DNA of 64,000 nt from Ecdyonurus torrentis (GCA_949318235.1 OX439127.1:5987432-6051431), one strand, 5' to 3'. Counted from the stretch's first letter, positions 13,595-26,314 are shown. A program made the numbers and translations. Notes: a model not told the origin generated them from the sequence alone.

Positions 13595-13792
13595 GATGCT
13601 TCCGCGTCAAAAAGGGTTATTTGCACTTTCTACCAAAGCGGCGAGGGAGAATCTGCACTTTCCACCATGGAGCATCCGTAATGTTAAGTAAATGGCCGCT
13701 AGACAACGCACCGTTCTGGATGCAAAGTGCAGATCCCCCACTCGCCGCGCTGGTGGAAAGTGCAAAAAAAAAATTTTTGACGCGCAAGAATC
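13595..13792. mobile_element. 198-bp GC-rich hairpin element
   Basis: The left side reads GATGCTTCCGCGTCAAAAA and the right side is its near-reverse complement TTTTTGACGCGCAAGAATC. Inside, TTGCACTTTCTACCA, GCGGCGAG and ATCTGCACTTT are mirrored on the right, giving ~75-bp arms around a short loop. GC is about half, against a quarter in the surroundings, so it stands out as an insertion. A 78-codon open frame across it follows from the hairpin and shows no protein-like features. It looks like a foldback MITE; no family is assigned. Confidence 0.7.
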
Positions 13793-13989
13793 TATATTTA
13801 TAAGATTATTACATCATTCGCGTCAAGTGCATTTAATTTGGTTTCAAATAAGACACATGTAAGAGATTAAACCTTACAAATATTTACTAGGACTGAATAT
13901 TGCTTCTACTTATATAAAAAAGCCGCCATGTATTGGGCAGAAATACAGAACCGAGCATAGAAAAAACGCATTTTCATATAAGCTTACAA
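13793..13989. other. Short AT-rich spacer
   Basis: No feature was recognised apart from scattered similarity to R. No gene is seen. Confidence 0.4.
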
Positions 13990-14520
13990 ATAGGCAAATC
14001 TCTATCTAAGTCTTATTTTTAGCTCCTAATACGCTAGAAATTTATAAGAAATTGTGATTAGTTATTATACACTTTTAATTTTGTATTAATGAGAGTAAAT
14101 AAAGTGTTCCCTTTGCTGGCCAATAAATCAGGCATAAAAACTGCGTCAAATTGCAAGGATGAGAAAAAGGTCCAATTTAAGAACTTTATCAATAAGAAAT
14201 GCAATGTTTGCTATTTTGCAGATGCAAATAAGGAATAAAATACAATAATTATAGATAATTTTGTCATTCATGTAAAAGGCAATGTTTTTGCTTTTTAAAA
14301 TACGTAAAAATTAAGAACGTACACTAATAATGGAATATACCTTCATATCTGATAGCAAAATGCAATTATTTTGCATTTTAAGACGTAAAAATGAAGAAAA
14401 AAAACAAACGTTGGACATTGTTTGATATACAATTAAAATGCAATAAATTTGCCTTTAAAAACGTAAAAATTGATTAAAAATACTTTGATTCTGGACTGTA
14501 AAGTAATCCTGGTACAACTT
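13990..14520. repeat. Repeat family R segment shared with 20.57-21.08 kb
   Basis: Blocks CCTAATACGCTAGAAA, GAGTAAATAAAGTG and GCGTCAAATTGCAA, and the repeating ATGCAAT..TTTGC..GACGTAAAAA words, match 20,605-21,060. The two copies are clearly diverged (roughly 75-80 percent by eye). Confidence 0.7.
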
Positions 14521-15128
14521 TTTATTTAAATTTTTAAAATAAAAAAAAAAAAAAATAAAAAAAAAAAGATAAGCACAGTAAGTATTATGGACTATTATAC
14601 TTAAACATAAGGAAATGAAGTATTCTTGAATCTTAAAACATAAATATCAAGAGCAGATAATTTACAGTAGAATTTTATCCAAACTATAGATATATCCCAA
14701 GCAAAAATTATCATTTCGATTTAACTGATTCTCGTTGAAAATGAAAAGTCTCTCCATTAATTTGAAACGTCCCTGATCAATATCAATTGACATTTTTGCA
14801 TATCATTTTGTTCGAGTTGTGAAAAAATCAATTGATCAAACTTGTCATTTCATACGAGATGTCTTTATCATTTCAATTCAAATGAGTGCTAAATATCAAT
14901 TGATATTTTTATTGTATATCATTTAAATTCAAAAGAGTGCTAAATATCAATTGATATTTTTATCGCATATCATTTAAGTTACAAAGACTGATCAAAATCA
15001 ATTGATTTTTTTTAGAAAAAAAAATTTTAATTAATTTTATAAAAAAATAGCAAATGCGGTTATTTTAAATAATGTATAAAACTTGAGAAAGTGTTTTTTA
15101 GTAATTGTTAATTTTATAATGCTAATTG

Positions 15129-15161
<33 letters not shown>

Positions 15162-15368
15162 AATATAGCAGCACTTCATATTTAATTTATTATTATATAT
15201 ATTTAAGTTATAATTAAAAAGTTCCTTAAGATGGTAAAAATTAAAAAATTAAAGCTCCCATTAAAATTAAAACACCAAAATATCGTATAATTAAATTGTC
15301 ATTTCAATTTGAAATGACATGAGAAAATATCAATTGATATTTTTGTACCATCTGATCAAGTCACGTAA

Positions 15369-15378
15369 TATAAATAGG
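15369..15378 (+). promoter_or_regulatory. Candidate TATA box inside E2
   Basis: TATAAATAGG is an excellent match to the metazoan TATA box. It lies in the least AT-biased, non-palindromic core of E2 and about 150 bp upstream of a strong 5' splice-site motif. In DNA this AT-rich a chance match is possible; the nearby splice signals raise its weight slightly. Transcription would run rightwards. Confidence 0.35.
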
Positions 15379-15528
15379 CCAATCAACCTGCATTGCCATT
15401 TCAAATAAAATAACGGTCACTTTTGTGAAGAGAAGCTTGGAGTACAACCTGTTTTCGTCGTTCTCCTCGATTTTAATGCAAATTAGTGGTATTTTTTCCA
15501 GTAATAAGATCAAAAATATTATTAAAAT

Positions 15529-15821
15529 GTAAGTAAATATTTATGTATTAATCTGCAATAGTAAAATTATGTTGGGTTAATAAGTTGTGTCTTTTTCTGG
15601 GTTTCAAATATGAGGCATGCTGTTGATGACGCGAGGCAAGTAATGAGATTCTGATCATTTTTTTTATTTTCAAGTAAAGATTATTGAAATGCAATTGAGC
15701 TGTTTTTTGATTTTAATTATATTTCTTGAATATTTAAGGTGAGTGGAATAAAAACTAAATATTCTTTACTGTTTTAAAGTTGAATTACAGATTAATTAAA
15801 TATTACATTTTTCCATTTGTT

Positions 15822-15857
<36 letters not shown>

Positions 15858-16092
15858 AAAACTATAAAAATGTATTAAAATAATATAAAAGAAAAAATGG
15901 ATGAATATAGACATAACAGTAATTATTTACTACAAAACTTTATTCTATAAATTTTATAAATTCCAAAGATTAATTTATTATTAAAAAAAATTAAGATAAT
16001 TAAATTATATATTTTATAAAATATTTAATTAACCTGAACGTTTATTACAAAAATATCGTTTAAAATTACATTTAAAAGTTAAATTGATTTCA
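15529..16092 (+). other. Possible splice-site series inside E2
   Basis: Three signals occur in a sensible order. A donor GTAAGT lies at 15,529. An acceptor TTTTATTTTCAAG ends at ~15,673, followed ~65 bp later by donor AAGGTGAGT near 15,737. A third acceptor ATTGATTTCAG ends at ~16,092. The exon after it opens a short frame only. These could be relics of a spliced transposase or captured transcript, or chance motifs. No protein similarity is recognised. Confidence 0.25.
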
Positions 16093-16554
16093 GATGATGC
16101 AAATTTTGATGACTTGGAACGGGAATCATTTGATATTTTTGCAGTCATTGTCCATGTCAATTTATATGGAGAGACTTGGTAAAAATATCAATTAATAATG
16201 GAGAGACTATAGTAAAAATATCAATTGATATAGAGAGGCTTGCTACAAATATCAATTGATCTGCACCCTGAAATATCAATCGCAAATTGAGACAAAATCA
16301 TTTCATTTCTATCGTCACACCATTGAAGTGAAAGGACATGCTTTTCATTTCAATGGTCAGACGATTAAAAATGAAACGATATTTTGATTCATTTCAATGG
16401 TCAGACCATTAAAATAAAAAGCATGTCATTTCATTTCAATGGTCTCGCCATTCAAATGAATGGAGTTTTGTCTCAATTTGCAATTGATATTTCGGGGTGC
16501 AGATCAATTGATATTTTTTTAAAATTTCAATTGATAATTTTTGCTTGGGATATA

Positions 16555-17040
16555 CACGATGTAAAAAAAGGGAAAGGACGAGGTAAATTTTAATATATAT
16601 ATCGTCAGTGAGATATAGAAACCACGGATTAGGAATTTGAGTGTCTCTGAAGTTTGAATCGTCATAATTCAAAATTAAAAATTACCAAAAATTGAAATTA
16701 TTATTGTAATGCGGCTTATGTTTTCTGACAGTACATTTTAATAGTTTCATATTTTTATTTCAAATAGTTCGCTCACAATTCATCAATTAGTAAACTAAAA
16801 CACCCTGTTTTTGCACTCTGTTCAAAAAAGTGAAATTAATATTATTATTCCCTTGCAACAGTAAGCAATAAAAATTTCAAATTAACATCATGAAAGACAA
16901 GAAATGTTCCTTATAATGTACAGTTGAAATTTTTTGAAAGAAATCGCTTTGCCAAAATTTGCAAAAAAAAACGATCTCGCATTCTTTTAATGTTTTGAAG
17001 CTCAAAATTATTTTAGGGGTGCAATTTTGAATTCATAAAA
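16555..17040. other. AT-rich DNA with no recognised feature
   Basis: No gene, RNA or repeat in this window was matched to this stretch. Confidence 0.4.
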
Positions 17041-18420
17041 GATTTCTTTGTAATTTACAAAATTATTTTGACTTATTTATGTGTGGTCTACAACAAAATA
17101 TAAAGTTTGTGCACATGGATTCAATTATCAATAATCAGAGTACATTACAATAAAACTAGCAAAATGTAAAAAAACAGAAGTGAGAAAGTTGCAAATATCA
17201 TAATTTTATTCTTTATTTAATCAAGGAATTGATTAGTTTTTCAACTAATAGCTACATTTTATTTAGAAATAATTTACTTAAATATATATTACGTTTTCAT
17301 TTAGCACATAAATCAGTAACAATACAATACGAGTAAAAAATAATTAAAATGATATTCATCCTTAACACTTACATACTAAAGTTCATAACAATTAGAAGTT
17401 AAAGGAGATTATTGTTTTTAGATGATACTCATTAAAATGATAATGAGTATATGATAATTGTAAATAAAGTTGTTTTTTACAACAAAAAATAAAGTTTGTG
17501 CATATGGACACAATTATCAATGATCAGAGTACATTACAATAAAACTAGCGTAATAAAAAAAAACAGAAGTAAGAACGTTTCAAATATAATAATTATATTC
17601 CATATTTAATCAAGGATTTAATTAGTTTTTTTAACTAATAGCTACATATTATTTAGAAATAATTTACTTAAATATATATTAAGTTTTTATTTAGCACATA
17701 AATCAATAAGAATACAACACGTGTAAAAACCTCAGTAGAAATCAATTAAAATGATATTTAGCCTTAACACTAACATACTAAAGTTCATATCAATTAGAAG
17801 TAAAAGGAGATTATTGTTTTTAGATACTCATTAAAATGATAATAAGTATATATGATAATTGTAAATAAAGTTGTTTTCTACAACAAAAAATAAAGTTTGT
17901 GCATATGGATTCAATTATTCATATGATTCAAAGATCAGAGTACATTACAATCAAACTAGCAAAATGTAAAAAAAACAGAAGTGAGAACGTTACAAATATA
18001 ATAATAATATTCAAAATTTAAACAATGAATTTATTAGTTTTTCAACTAATAGCTACATTTTATTTAGAAATAATTTACCTAAATAATTATTAAGTTTTCA
18101 TTTATCACATAAATCAAGAATACAAAACGAATAAAAATATCAGCAAAAATCAATTAAAAATGATATAGCTCCTCAACGCAAACATACTTAATTTAATAAC
18201 AATAAGATGTAAAAAAAGAACTTTGTTTTTAATACTTAATAAGATGATAAGAAGTGTATTATAACTTTACAAATTAAGTTTTGTTACGTCCAAATATAAA
18301 ATTTGTTTACATTGACTTAATTACAAATTAGGAGTGCAATAAAAATAATAATATGTTAAGTTTTCAAAAAAAAACTACCTTACATCTTTTGTTTTCTGAT
18401 AGTACTCTGTAACGTTTAAA
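17041..18420. repeat. Degenerate tandem repeat, ~395-400-bp period
   Basis: The block CAACAAAAAATAAAGTTTGTG starts at 17,091, 17,480 and 17,881, with a weaker match at ~18,281. Each is followed by ATGGATTCAATTATCA, the AGAGTACATTACAATAAAAC block, and AACTAATAGCTACATTTTAT (~170 bp later). That gives three good units and one poor one. The unit relates to the R leader at 4,500-4,900 and 7,000-7,350. The period matches the 400-bp internal offset of the satellite monomer. Confidence 0.75.
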
Positions 18421-18650
18421 ATTACTTTACTGTGTATGTAAAGTATGGTAGTAAACTAAAAAAACAAAAAGATAACATAAGTATGATTTTTAGTAGTGCT
18501 AAAGTGCTATTTCATATTATATAGACCCAACTTATATGATTTACAAATTAACATATTCAGATTGAAATTTATATTGGATTCACGTAAATTTCAAGGGAAA
18601 ATAGTTATGTATCTTTATGATGCTGCTGCTTTAAACATAAGTAATATTAT
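18421..18650. repeat. R junction segment shared with satellite leader
   Basis: The run from CTTATATGATTTACAAATTA to ATGTATCTTTATGATGCTG corresponds to 7,440-7,550 and 4,920-5,030. It links the tandem leader to R copy 2. Confidence 0.55.
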
Positions 18651-20568
18651 ATAATTACCATGTAGACGTTGGTTGAGACGTAAGAAATTAGTGTAGACGT
18701 AACATAGAAGACTTTAATATATTTGAATTCAAAATGCAAGAACAAAACGGTAAGAACTTATAAGTTGCTCCTACACATTGAACATAAATTAAATTATTTA
18801 TTCAGTTACATATATGTTTTTCTTCAGAACAAGCAATTAAAATGATATATATACTTTTTTATTTTAACTTGTTAGTATAAACGTTTTTTCATCATCGATA
18901 AATACTGTAGGTCCATCAAGAGATCTTAAAAATATTTTTTGTGTAAATAATCCATTTATTATAAAAATATTCCAAAGTGTATATCTTTAGAAACTATTCA
19001 CCGTGCAGCATACCAATTTGAATTCTATAGGAAGACATTTTTAAATTTTAAGACTTTTAAGAAGAATTTTTATTTAAGAGTTTATAAATACAAACAGATG
19101 ACGTTTATAAATATTTGTAAGCATTAGATATTATAAAAATAAAATAAATGCTATATATGTGATTGAACTTTTTTGAGGTTAAAAGTATACTTTCACACAC
19201 ACAAGCATTTTTTTATTTCTTTTTTATAGCCTCCTGCCTTATGGAATTATTAGAAGCTCAATAAATCAAATTACAGAACTTTCTCATTAAACAAAGTAGA
19301 GTTATATTTTTTGAGCACAAATAAATTAAACGTAAAATTTTATCATTCAAACTTCAACAGACTTAAAATCTAAAACGACAAAGTGTAAATTACTGTTTTT
19401 TAACACTTTTTTAACACATAAACATAAAAAGAAATACTAAAATAATTTTTATAGAGAATTGTTTTGCTCTTTAACAACTAACAATAAAAATTATTCACAT
19501 TGTTTCATCTGAGAAGAAAAAAAGTAAAAAATAAAAGCCAATACGAAGCTTATCCAATGCAGAACAATGTTTTTCATCGTTACATTATGGCATCCAAAGA
19601 CATTAAATAAGATGTCTTGTGGATACACCCTGTAGTTCATTTGAATAAAAATACAATATTAGTGATATTATCAATATATTGGTAAAAATTAAATTTTGGT
19701 GGACAATTGTAGTTTAAGTTTAATATTAAAACCACAGAAGAAGGTTACTACTGTGTCGATAAACTTACATAAATACTAAATGAGACGTAAAACAGAAATG
19801 AAGAAATATCGTTTTTAACATACAAAATAAAAAAATATATAATTTATATATTAATATAGCTTTTTTTATAATTACACCCAATTTATAGATACGTATAAAT
19901 ATTGTAATATTAAAATATGTAGCAGAATAACGTGCTTAGAAAAGTAACATAAAAAAGATACTTTTTTTAGTTTTAGAGATACATGAAATACAAGTTTTAC
20001 AATATGATTAAATGACATGTTTTCCCCCCAAAAAATATACGATATTTAAACATTTACAAGATAGTCTATAAGCCGTGTTTATTATTTTTTTTTCAAAAAA
20101 GAAGATCGTTATGTATTTCACTATTATTATAAAATAAAATCATTAATATTAAATATTATTGCACACACATATAATGACTTTAAAAAGCAGATTATTGAAT
20201 TTGTGTACAAAGATATAATTAAGAAGAATAAAAGTTCTTTGAATACTGTAAACATTGCAATGCAAGTTACTTACGTTGTTTAATTACAGTTTTAATTTAA
20301 AAAATAAAATTGATGTCACGCGTGGAGACAATGTTAAAAATAATAAATTCTATATTAAAGTTTCAATTAACTTACAAGTATTCAATGTTTATTGTACTTC
20401 TTTAAAGCAGTTAAACATGTTTTATACAGAAAATTTAAATTGAATGTAAAAATATTTAGAAGATTTTTAGAAATATACGTTTTTTTTAACCACAACAATG
20501 CTGCATTGAGTTTTATTGTTGTTTTCAACGCAGACAAAAAATAATAGAAAGTAAAAACACATAAGATT
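18651..20568. repeat. Repeat family R, copy 2
   Basis: It is the partner of 1-2,209 in direct orientation, 18.65 kb away, and lacks both the 277-bp element and the E1 element. It therefore gives the empty site for each. No shared coding frame was found. Confidence 0.8.
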
Positions 20569-21783
20569 CTATATGTCTTATTACATCTATATGTCTTATT
20601 TCTAGGTCCTAATACGCTAGAAAAATATGATAAAATGTTTCTAGTTAACATCAAATTTTATTTGTGAATTAATAAGAGTAAATAATGTGCCCCCCGTGAT
20701 GGCAATCTTATTAGGATTTAACATGGCGTCAAATCGCAAATATGAGAAAAGATTCCATTATAAAACTTTATTAATAAGAAATAAGATGTTTTCTACTTTA
20801 AAGATGCAATTTGAGATTATTTCGTGATTCATGTGTAATGCATTTTTTTTCTTTTTAAGATATGTAAAAATGGAGAAAGCACACTAATAATGGAATATTT
20901 TTTCATATCTTATAGTGAAATGCAATGTTTTTCATTTAAAGACGTAAAATTTGCAGACAAAACAAAATATGGACAGTGTACGATATACGCTTGAAATGCA
21001 ACATTTTTGCTTTAAAATGTAAAAATTGAGAAAAAATACATTGATTTTAAACTGTTAAGTAAGTTCTTGATTTCAATTTTTTAAATTGAAACATGAGAAA
21101 AAAAAAATATCTTTGATATTTCATTATTTATAATGTAGATTATTCATATAAAATATATAATTAAATACATAATATGGAATTTTATCAGTTTCCGTATTCA
21201 CTTTAAAAAATATAACAAATTGATACATATGTGGTTTATTATATATAGCAACATTTTCAAAAGAGGCAGGATAATCAAGTAAAATAGAAGAAATGCGGAG
21301 TTGTAAATTAGGTTGAACTGAGCTCTATTTCTTCTATTCACATTCTGTAATCACTACAGTATTATAGTACGACATAAGAAATTATTACCCTTTAAATCTT
21401 TGCAGAGTAGAACAAGTCAGGTAACATAGGAGAGTAGACACATTAAAGAAGAAAGTTACCAACTGATATCTCGCAAACTAATCAGTCGCAAATTATAACA
21501 TATATGCAAAGTAAAAAAGACGAGTTACTTAAAACTTAGGCTACATAAAACAATTTATTACATGCAGAACTACGTAATATTTTTTTAACGCTCTATTTTT
21601 TAACATTTATCGTATATTTATATCGTGATAATTGTATTATAAATAAAATAATATAATATGACATTATTTCTCAAGACTTTATAAAGTAACGTAGTCGTCC
21701 TAAACTTTTTAAAGTTAATGCTAAACATGTTATAAACATAATCTATATTTGCGAGAGTTAGATGCAGTGATTAATTATATGAA
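20569..21783. repeat. Repeat family R, distal segments
   Basis: Positions 20,590-21,080 match 13,990-14,520, and 21,118-21,783 match 5,440-6,085. In this copy the two segments are adjacent, which shows their order in the parental repeat. No gene is seen. Confidence 0.7.
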
Positions 21784-22774
21784 TAAATTCTCTTATAAAA
21801 AAATGCAATTTAATTTATATATTACGTCTTTTTTACTCTTTGAAAGTAAATAATATATATAATTTATTGGTTAATATATTAAAACCAATTATTTATTTTA
21901 ATTATAAATATTAAAATTGAGAAGAAATCTTCGTTTCAATATATAAAACAATAGGAGTTATCGTTCTGATTGGTTATGAATAAATTTTACATTTCATATT
22001 TCGAAAAATAGTTTTATAAGAGAACCAATAAAAAATAACATAGATAAATAATAAGAGCGGTTTTATTTATAATTTACAATAATATAATAAAACATTGTAA
22101 ATTTTTTTTTAATGTTAAACAATGTTTTGTTTTTTTTTACATCCAAATTATGTGTTTTTAAAACAAAACACGCAAATAAGACGATTTAGAAGAAACAGTA
22201 GAAGCGTACTTTTATTTAATTTCAAATTTATATTACTTTCAAGATTTTAAGTTGAAGTTTCAATTCAACATAAATATAAATTAGATCTTTATTCAGAATC
22301 AGAGTAATAGTTACTTGGAATTATAGAAAAAAAATATAGAAATATATATTTCTAATTTTTCCTTTTCAGAACATAGGTAAAACATTTTAATACGTAGTAT
22401 ATTACAATACTAGAAATAATTAAAACTGAGATTAATAAGAGAGCTTTTAATTATTATAAAACTATAAAATATATATATATTTAGTACATGTAAAATTGAT
22501 ACAAAACTAAATATAAGATGACGCATCAATTTTATTCTTATTCATATAACACACATATTTATTGTGTTTATCAAATAATCAATAATTAACTTAAAATAAA
22601 ATATATATTGTTATATAATAAATCAATTTTCACATATAAGCAAATAAGTTCAGGTAAACTGAGCATAAGACGTTAAACTATGCAACGATTAAAAACTTTC
22701 AAAAGAAATTGATGGCATTTGTCCTAATACCATACGAATCCATAAAAAGTAACTGCAAATTCATATTGTACTCT
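21784..22774. other. Very AT-rich DNA, no gene seen
   Basis: About 1 kb dominated by A/T runs and TATATA words. No repeat partner, coding frame or RNA gene was recognised. Confidence 0.5.
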
Positions 22775-22778
22775 TTAA

Positions 22779-23113
22779 AGCCATAGACCACATAAAACAG
22801 CATGTGCTTTTTAATGATTAAACACTAAATGGAATCTTCTAAACTGTTGACAGTTTTTACCAAAACAGTATAATGGAGCCCCACGAGAAGGCGTAAAAAT
22901 ACTGTAAAGTATGCAATTTGAGTGACTTATCATGTTTATGACGTCAGAAATATGAAAAAATTAGTATGAATATTGTACGGGTTGCATAAATCAAAACTTC
23001 TGATAACTGGTTCGGAGCTACAGTTACGTTTTGAGACAAGCTAAAATTACTTATGCAAGCCCCATCAAGTGTTTTGTGTCATAAATGCTTATTTTTTTGT
23101 CTGTTCTATTTCT
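22779..23113 (+). mobile_element. M1 MITE copy 1 (TTAA target)
   Basis: A 335-bp element starting AGCCATAGACCA and ending with the near-mirror of that end. TTAA flanks both sides (22,775-22,778 and 23,114-23,117). Internal landmarks shared by all copies are GTAAAGTATGCAATTTG, TATGACGTCAGAAA and CATCAAGTGTTTTGTG. A TTAA target duplication is the hallmark of piggyBac-type transposition. The ends are not the classical piggyBac CCC ends, so the superfamily is an inference. Confidence 0.85.
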
Positions 23114-23661
23114 TTAAGTATGCAGTTTGTTTTAAGCACGTAGTTAAATTACATTTTAAGAAATAAGAATCCATCATCAAACAAAAACTATATAATAAAT
23201 ATAATATAGATAACAGCATGTATCTATTACCGCTATTCTTTTTTATCTATATTTATAATATATATTCAGAAAACAATAAAGATAAAGAAGAACCACCGTT
23301 TGGTACGCATATTTAATGGAATATTATAAGTAAATATATTTCATGTTCAAGGAATGGCATGATTAATAACTTCAGTATTAAAATATTACAATATAATAAT
23401 ATAGATTAGGAGCTAGCTTAAGAAATGAAACATTTTTAACATTTTGGAAAGATTTTAAATTATTTACGACAAGTTATTTCGATATATGACGTATATTATG
23501 TATAGAAGTGTTTTACAACGAATGAATATTATGTAAATACATGGAAAATATTACTACATATGATACTACATATATAATTTGGAACTGTCAGTTATAAACT
23601 AAAACACCACTTAATCAAGTGAATCAAAACTTAGCTTAAGCACACCTTATTGACTATGCAC
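23114..23661. other. AT-rich DNA, no gene seen
   Basis: No repeat partner or coding potential was recognised. Confidence 0.4.

Positions 23662-23702
<41 letters not shown>
23662..23702. repeat. (CT)n microsatellite
   Basis: About 17 CT repeats, interrupted near the end. A second short (CT)n lies at 23,776-23,792. Confidence 0.95.
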
Positions 23703-23704
<2 letters not shown>

Positions 23705-23896
23705 CTGGTCTTAGAACCAGAGTTATATAATATGTTTGCTTGCCTGCCGATCAGCCGCTTGGTGCATAACATTACCTCTCTCTCTCTCTCTATAGCAGAA
23801 CTAAAAATAATGCTTGCCTGCTTGATCAAAAAAAAAATTATATAAACATGTTTGTTTTTGCATGTGAAATTGTTCTTTTCATAGGATGTAAAATAT

Positions 23897-23897
<1 letters not shown>

Positions 23898-23990
<93 letters not shown>
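23898..23990. repeat. (GA)46 microsatellite
   Basis: An uninterrupted dinucleotide run of ~92 bp. It creates long RE/SL open frames on both strands, which are artefacts of the repeat. Confidence 0.97.
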
Positions 23991-23992
<2 letters not shown>

Positions 23993-25609
23993 TGCACCAG
24001 TTAGTCAAGGAGGTGCGCTTATACTTATGTAATTGGCCACTGCAATGACAAATAGCCTGAGAAGGTGGAGAACTGCTGCTGCAGACACACTTTGCTATTG
24101 TAATTTTGTGGACCAATAGTTTCTTTTTAACATATTTTGTGCTTCATGCTGTACGAAAAGAAGATGACTTATAATATATTATAAGGAAAATGTCACTTTC
24201 ATGGATTGTAATTCACTATCAATTATTTAGCTTATAGCCAATTTTACATAACAAATTTATTATAAATTATTATAAATATATAAAAAGTAACCAAGGTCAC
24301 ATTTTGTACTATTTGTGTGTACAATTGTTGTTTAAGGTAATTCCTCACTCATAACCAATAGTTGTCCTTTCAGACAGTAAAATCACCATACAATTAAAAA
24401 AGAATTGCAATGAGAGCAGTTATTTTAAAAATAAAAATATATATAAAAAAAGCAAAATTTAAAAAATGTTTAGCTTTTAACCAGTTTTATATAATTAAAT
24501 TACTGTATGTTATTATAACATTTAGTTAAAAACATTATCAAATGTTACCTTGCGTCACATGTGCAATGTTTTTTTTACTGGTGATGACATAATAACTAAA
24601 CAATACGCGTCCTTGAAATCAAACAGTGACTAGTAATGCTAGTAAAAACTTTCAAAGAGAGCACTATTACTGTTAGCTTTTAAGAACAAATAAATACAGG
24701 AATATTAAAACTTCTTAAATATTTTGCCTATGTGTAGATTTTGTTCTGTTAAGTATAGTGAGGCTATCTAAAAATTAAATCACATTCATTGATTTAACTT
24801 GTCTTTAAACCGAAAAAATTGAGTCGTATATTTAAAATGGATTTTTTTTGTAGTTTTATTTATTGTTATTAGGGCTTAAGTTCTTAACGAAGAAATAACA
24901 ATGATTAACGATGTACGTCATAAACAGTAGGTAATGAACTCATGATTAATGCTCGTTCTATAATCTACACACAAATTTTTAGCCAGCTTCGCAAATGTTC
25001 CTTTGTTAAAAACATCTGGATATGACGTCATTACCTGTTTACTACGTTCATACATATGGTTGATTATTGTTATTTCTTCTTTTAGAACTTTGAACTTGAT
25101 AAGATTGAAAGAAACTTTCTGACTCTTTAATCGAAACAAAAAAAAAACAAAAAGAAAAAAAATCAACCACTGTGTGTCTTATTTTGTTGGCAGCCAATCA
25201 TTCTTATTAAGATTCACTTTCCTTTACAGAACGAGCTTAGTTTTTTTTTTTTTTTTTTTTTTCATACAAAAAAATCGAAAAAATATCGAAGCTGACTTAA
25301 TATTTATGTGTCTTTTACAGAATTTAGATTTTAAATAACGAAATTAACATTAATTATGTAGTAATAATATACAGATGACATATTTAGTAGATATATTCAC
25401 TTGTACAATAATTGATAGTGGTGGTGACGGCATTACTTACCAATACCCTTGCTGGAAAATCAGAAAGCTACCACTTATGATAATAAAGACTACCACAGAT
25501 AGCACTTAGTTTAAAGAAAAAAAATCATGCAAAATGCTTAACTGTTATAAATGTTTATGTTTTGATATAGCTAGCTTTTTTAATGGAAAAATGAACATTA
25601 AAAGAATAA
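23991..25609. other. Mostly unassigned AT-rich DNA
   Basis: No strong feature was seen. A weak exon-like minus-strand segment sits around 25,040-25,125 (a frame with NLIKFKVLKEEITIINHMYE, ending at a CAG|GTAATG donor-like site). It has a poor acceptor and no recognised homology. A T-run lies at 25,240-25,262. Confidence 0.35.
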
Positions 25610-25790
25610 CATGTATAGTACGTATATTATAATACATTTATGTTATAATATAGCATAAGTGATGTATAAGGAGAACAACACAAACAATTATGTTGAAAGA
25701 CATAATATTTTTGCTATGTTACATAGTTATAATGCAGTATAGCATATAGACTATACTGTATTCAACGCATTGTGTTGCAAATGAGATAGC
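25610..25790. mobile_element. Diverged M3-like element
   Basis: TAGTACGTATATTATAATAC, then TAGCATAAGTGATG, AACAACACAAACAATTATG and GTATTCAACGCATTGTG follow the layout of M3 elements, but the ends are too altered to place. It abuts M1 copy 2. Confidence 0.4.
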
Positions 25791-25794
25791 TTAA

Positions 25795-26129
25795 AGCCAT
25801 AGACCACATAAAACAACATGTGCTTTCTAATGAATAAACACGAAATGGGATCTTCATAACTGATGATAATTTATACTAGAATGTTAATGTAGCCCCACGA
25901 GAGAGCATGAAAAAACTGTAAAGTATGCAATTTGCGTGAAAATTCATGTTTATGACGTCAGAAACATGCAAAAATTAGTATGAAAATATTGTGCGTGTTG
26001 CATAAATTGAATTTTCTGATCACTGCTATGGGGCTACTGTTGGGTTTTGAAACAAACTAATGTTATTTATGTGAATCCCATCAAGTGTTTTGTGATATAA
26101 ATGCTTATGTTTTTCTCTGGTCTATTCCT
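25795..26129 (+). mobile_element. M1 MITE copy 2 (TTAA target)
   Basis: Exactly the same 335-bp length as copy 1. It is flanked by TTAA at 25,791-25,794 and 26,130-26,133. The ends are AGCCATAGACCA and TGGTCTATTCCT. It is the cleanest copy in the window. Confidence 0.88.
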
Positions 26130-26314
26130 TTAATTATTACGTAATTATTATTGTACCGAAATGAAATAATTAACCTGCAATTTTAGTGATGCTTTTCAGT
26201 CTATAGTTGTGCAGGTTTTTTATTTCCTTGCGGTACATGAAGAAGGTCTTTAATCTCGATTTTAGTCCAAAATAATTTTTATAAATCTTATTTATATACT
26301 ATTGAGACTGCATT

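Larger units (their letters stand above)
14691..16554. mobile_element. 1.86-kb TIR element E2 with CAATTG-rich ends
   Basis: The ends form a perfect 23-bp inverted repeat: TATATCCCAAGCAAAAATT followed by ATCA at the left, and its reverse complement ending TTGCTTGGGATATA at the right. ATAT on both sides may be the target duplication. Both subterminal regions are packed with the palindrome ATCAATTGAT, often as AATATCAATTGATATTTTT, at least ten times. The rightmost ~250 bp is a further hairpin: GATCTGCACCCTGAAATATC near 16,258 is mirrored near 16,480-16,507. No transposase frame remains. It is a non-autonomous element of unknown superfamily. Confidence 0.75.

Noticed and set aside
23848..24116. 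Open frames on both strands across (GA)n
   Set aside because: They consist of RE and SL dipeptides from the dinucleotide repeat.
24918..25166. Minus-strand exon-like frame containing VLKEEITIINHMYERSKQ
   Set aside because: Plausible donor (CAG|GTAATG), but the acceptor is weak and purine-interrupted, no homology is recognised, and no partner exon is visible. Kept only as a remark.
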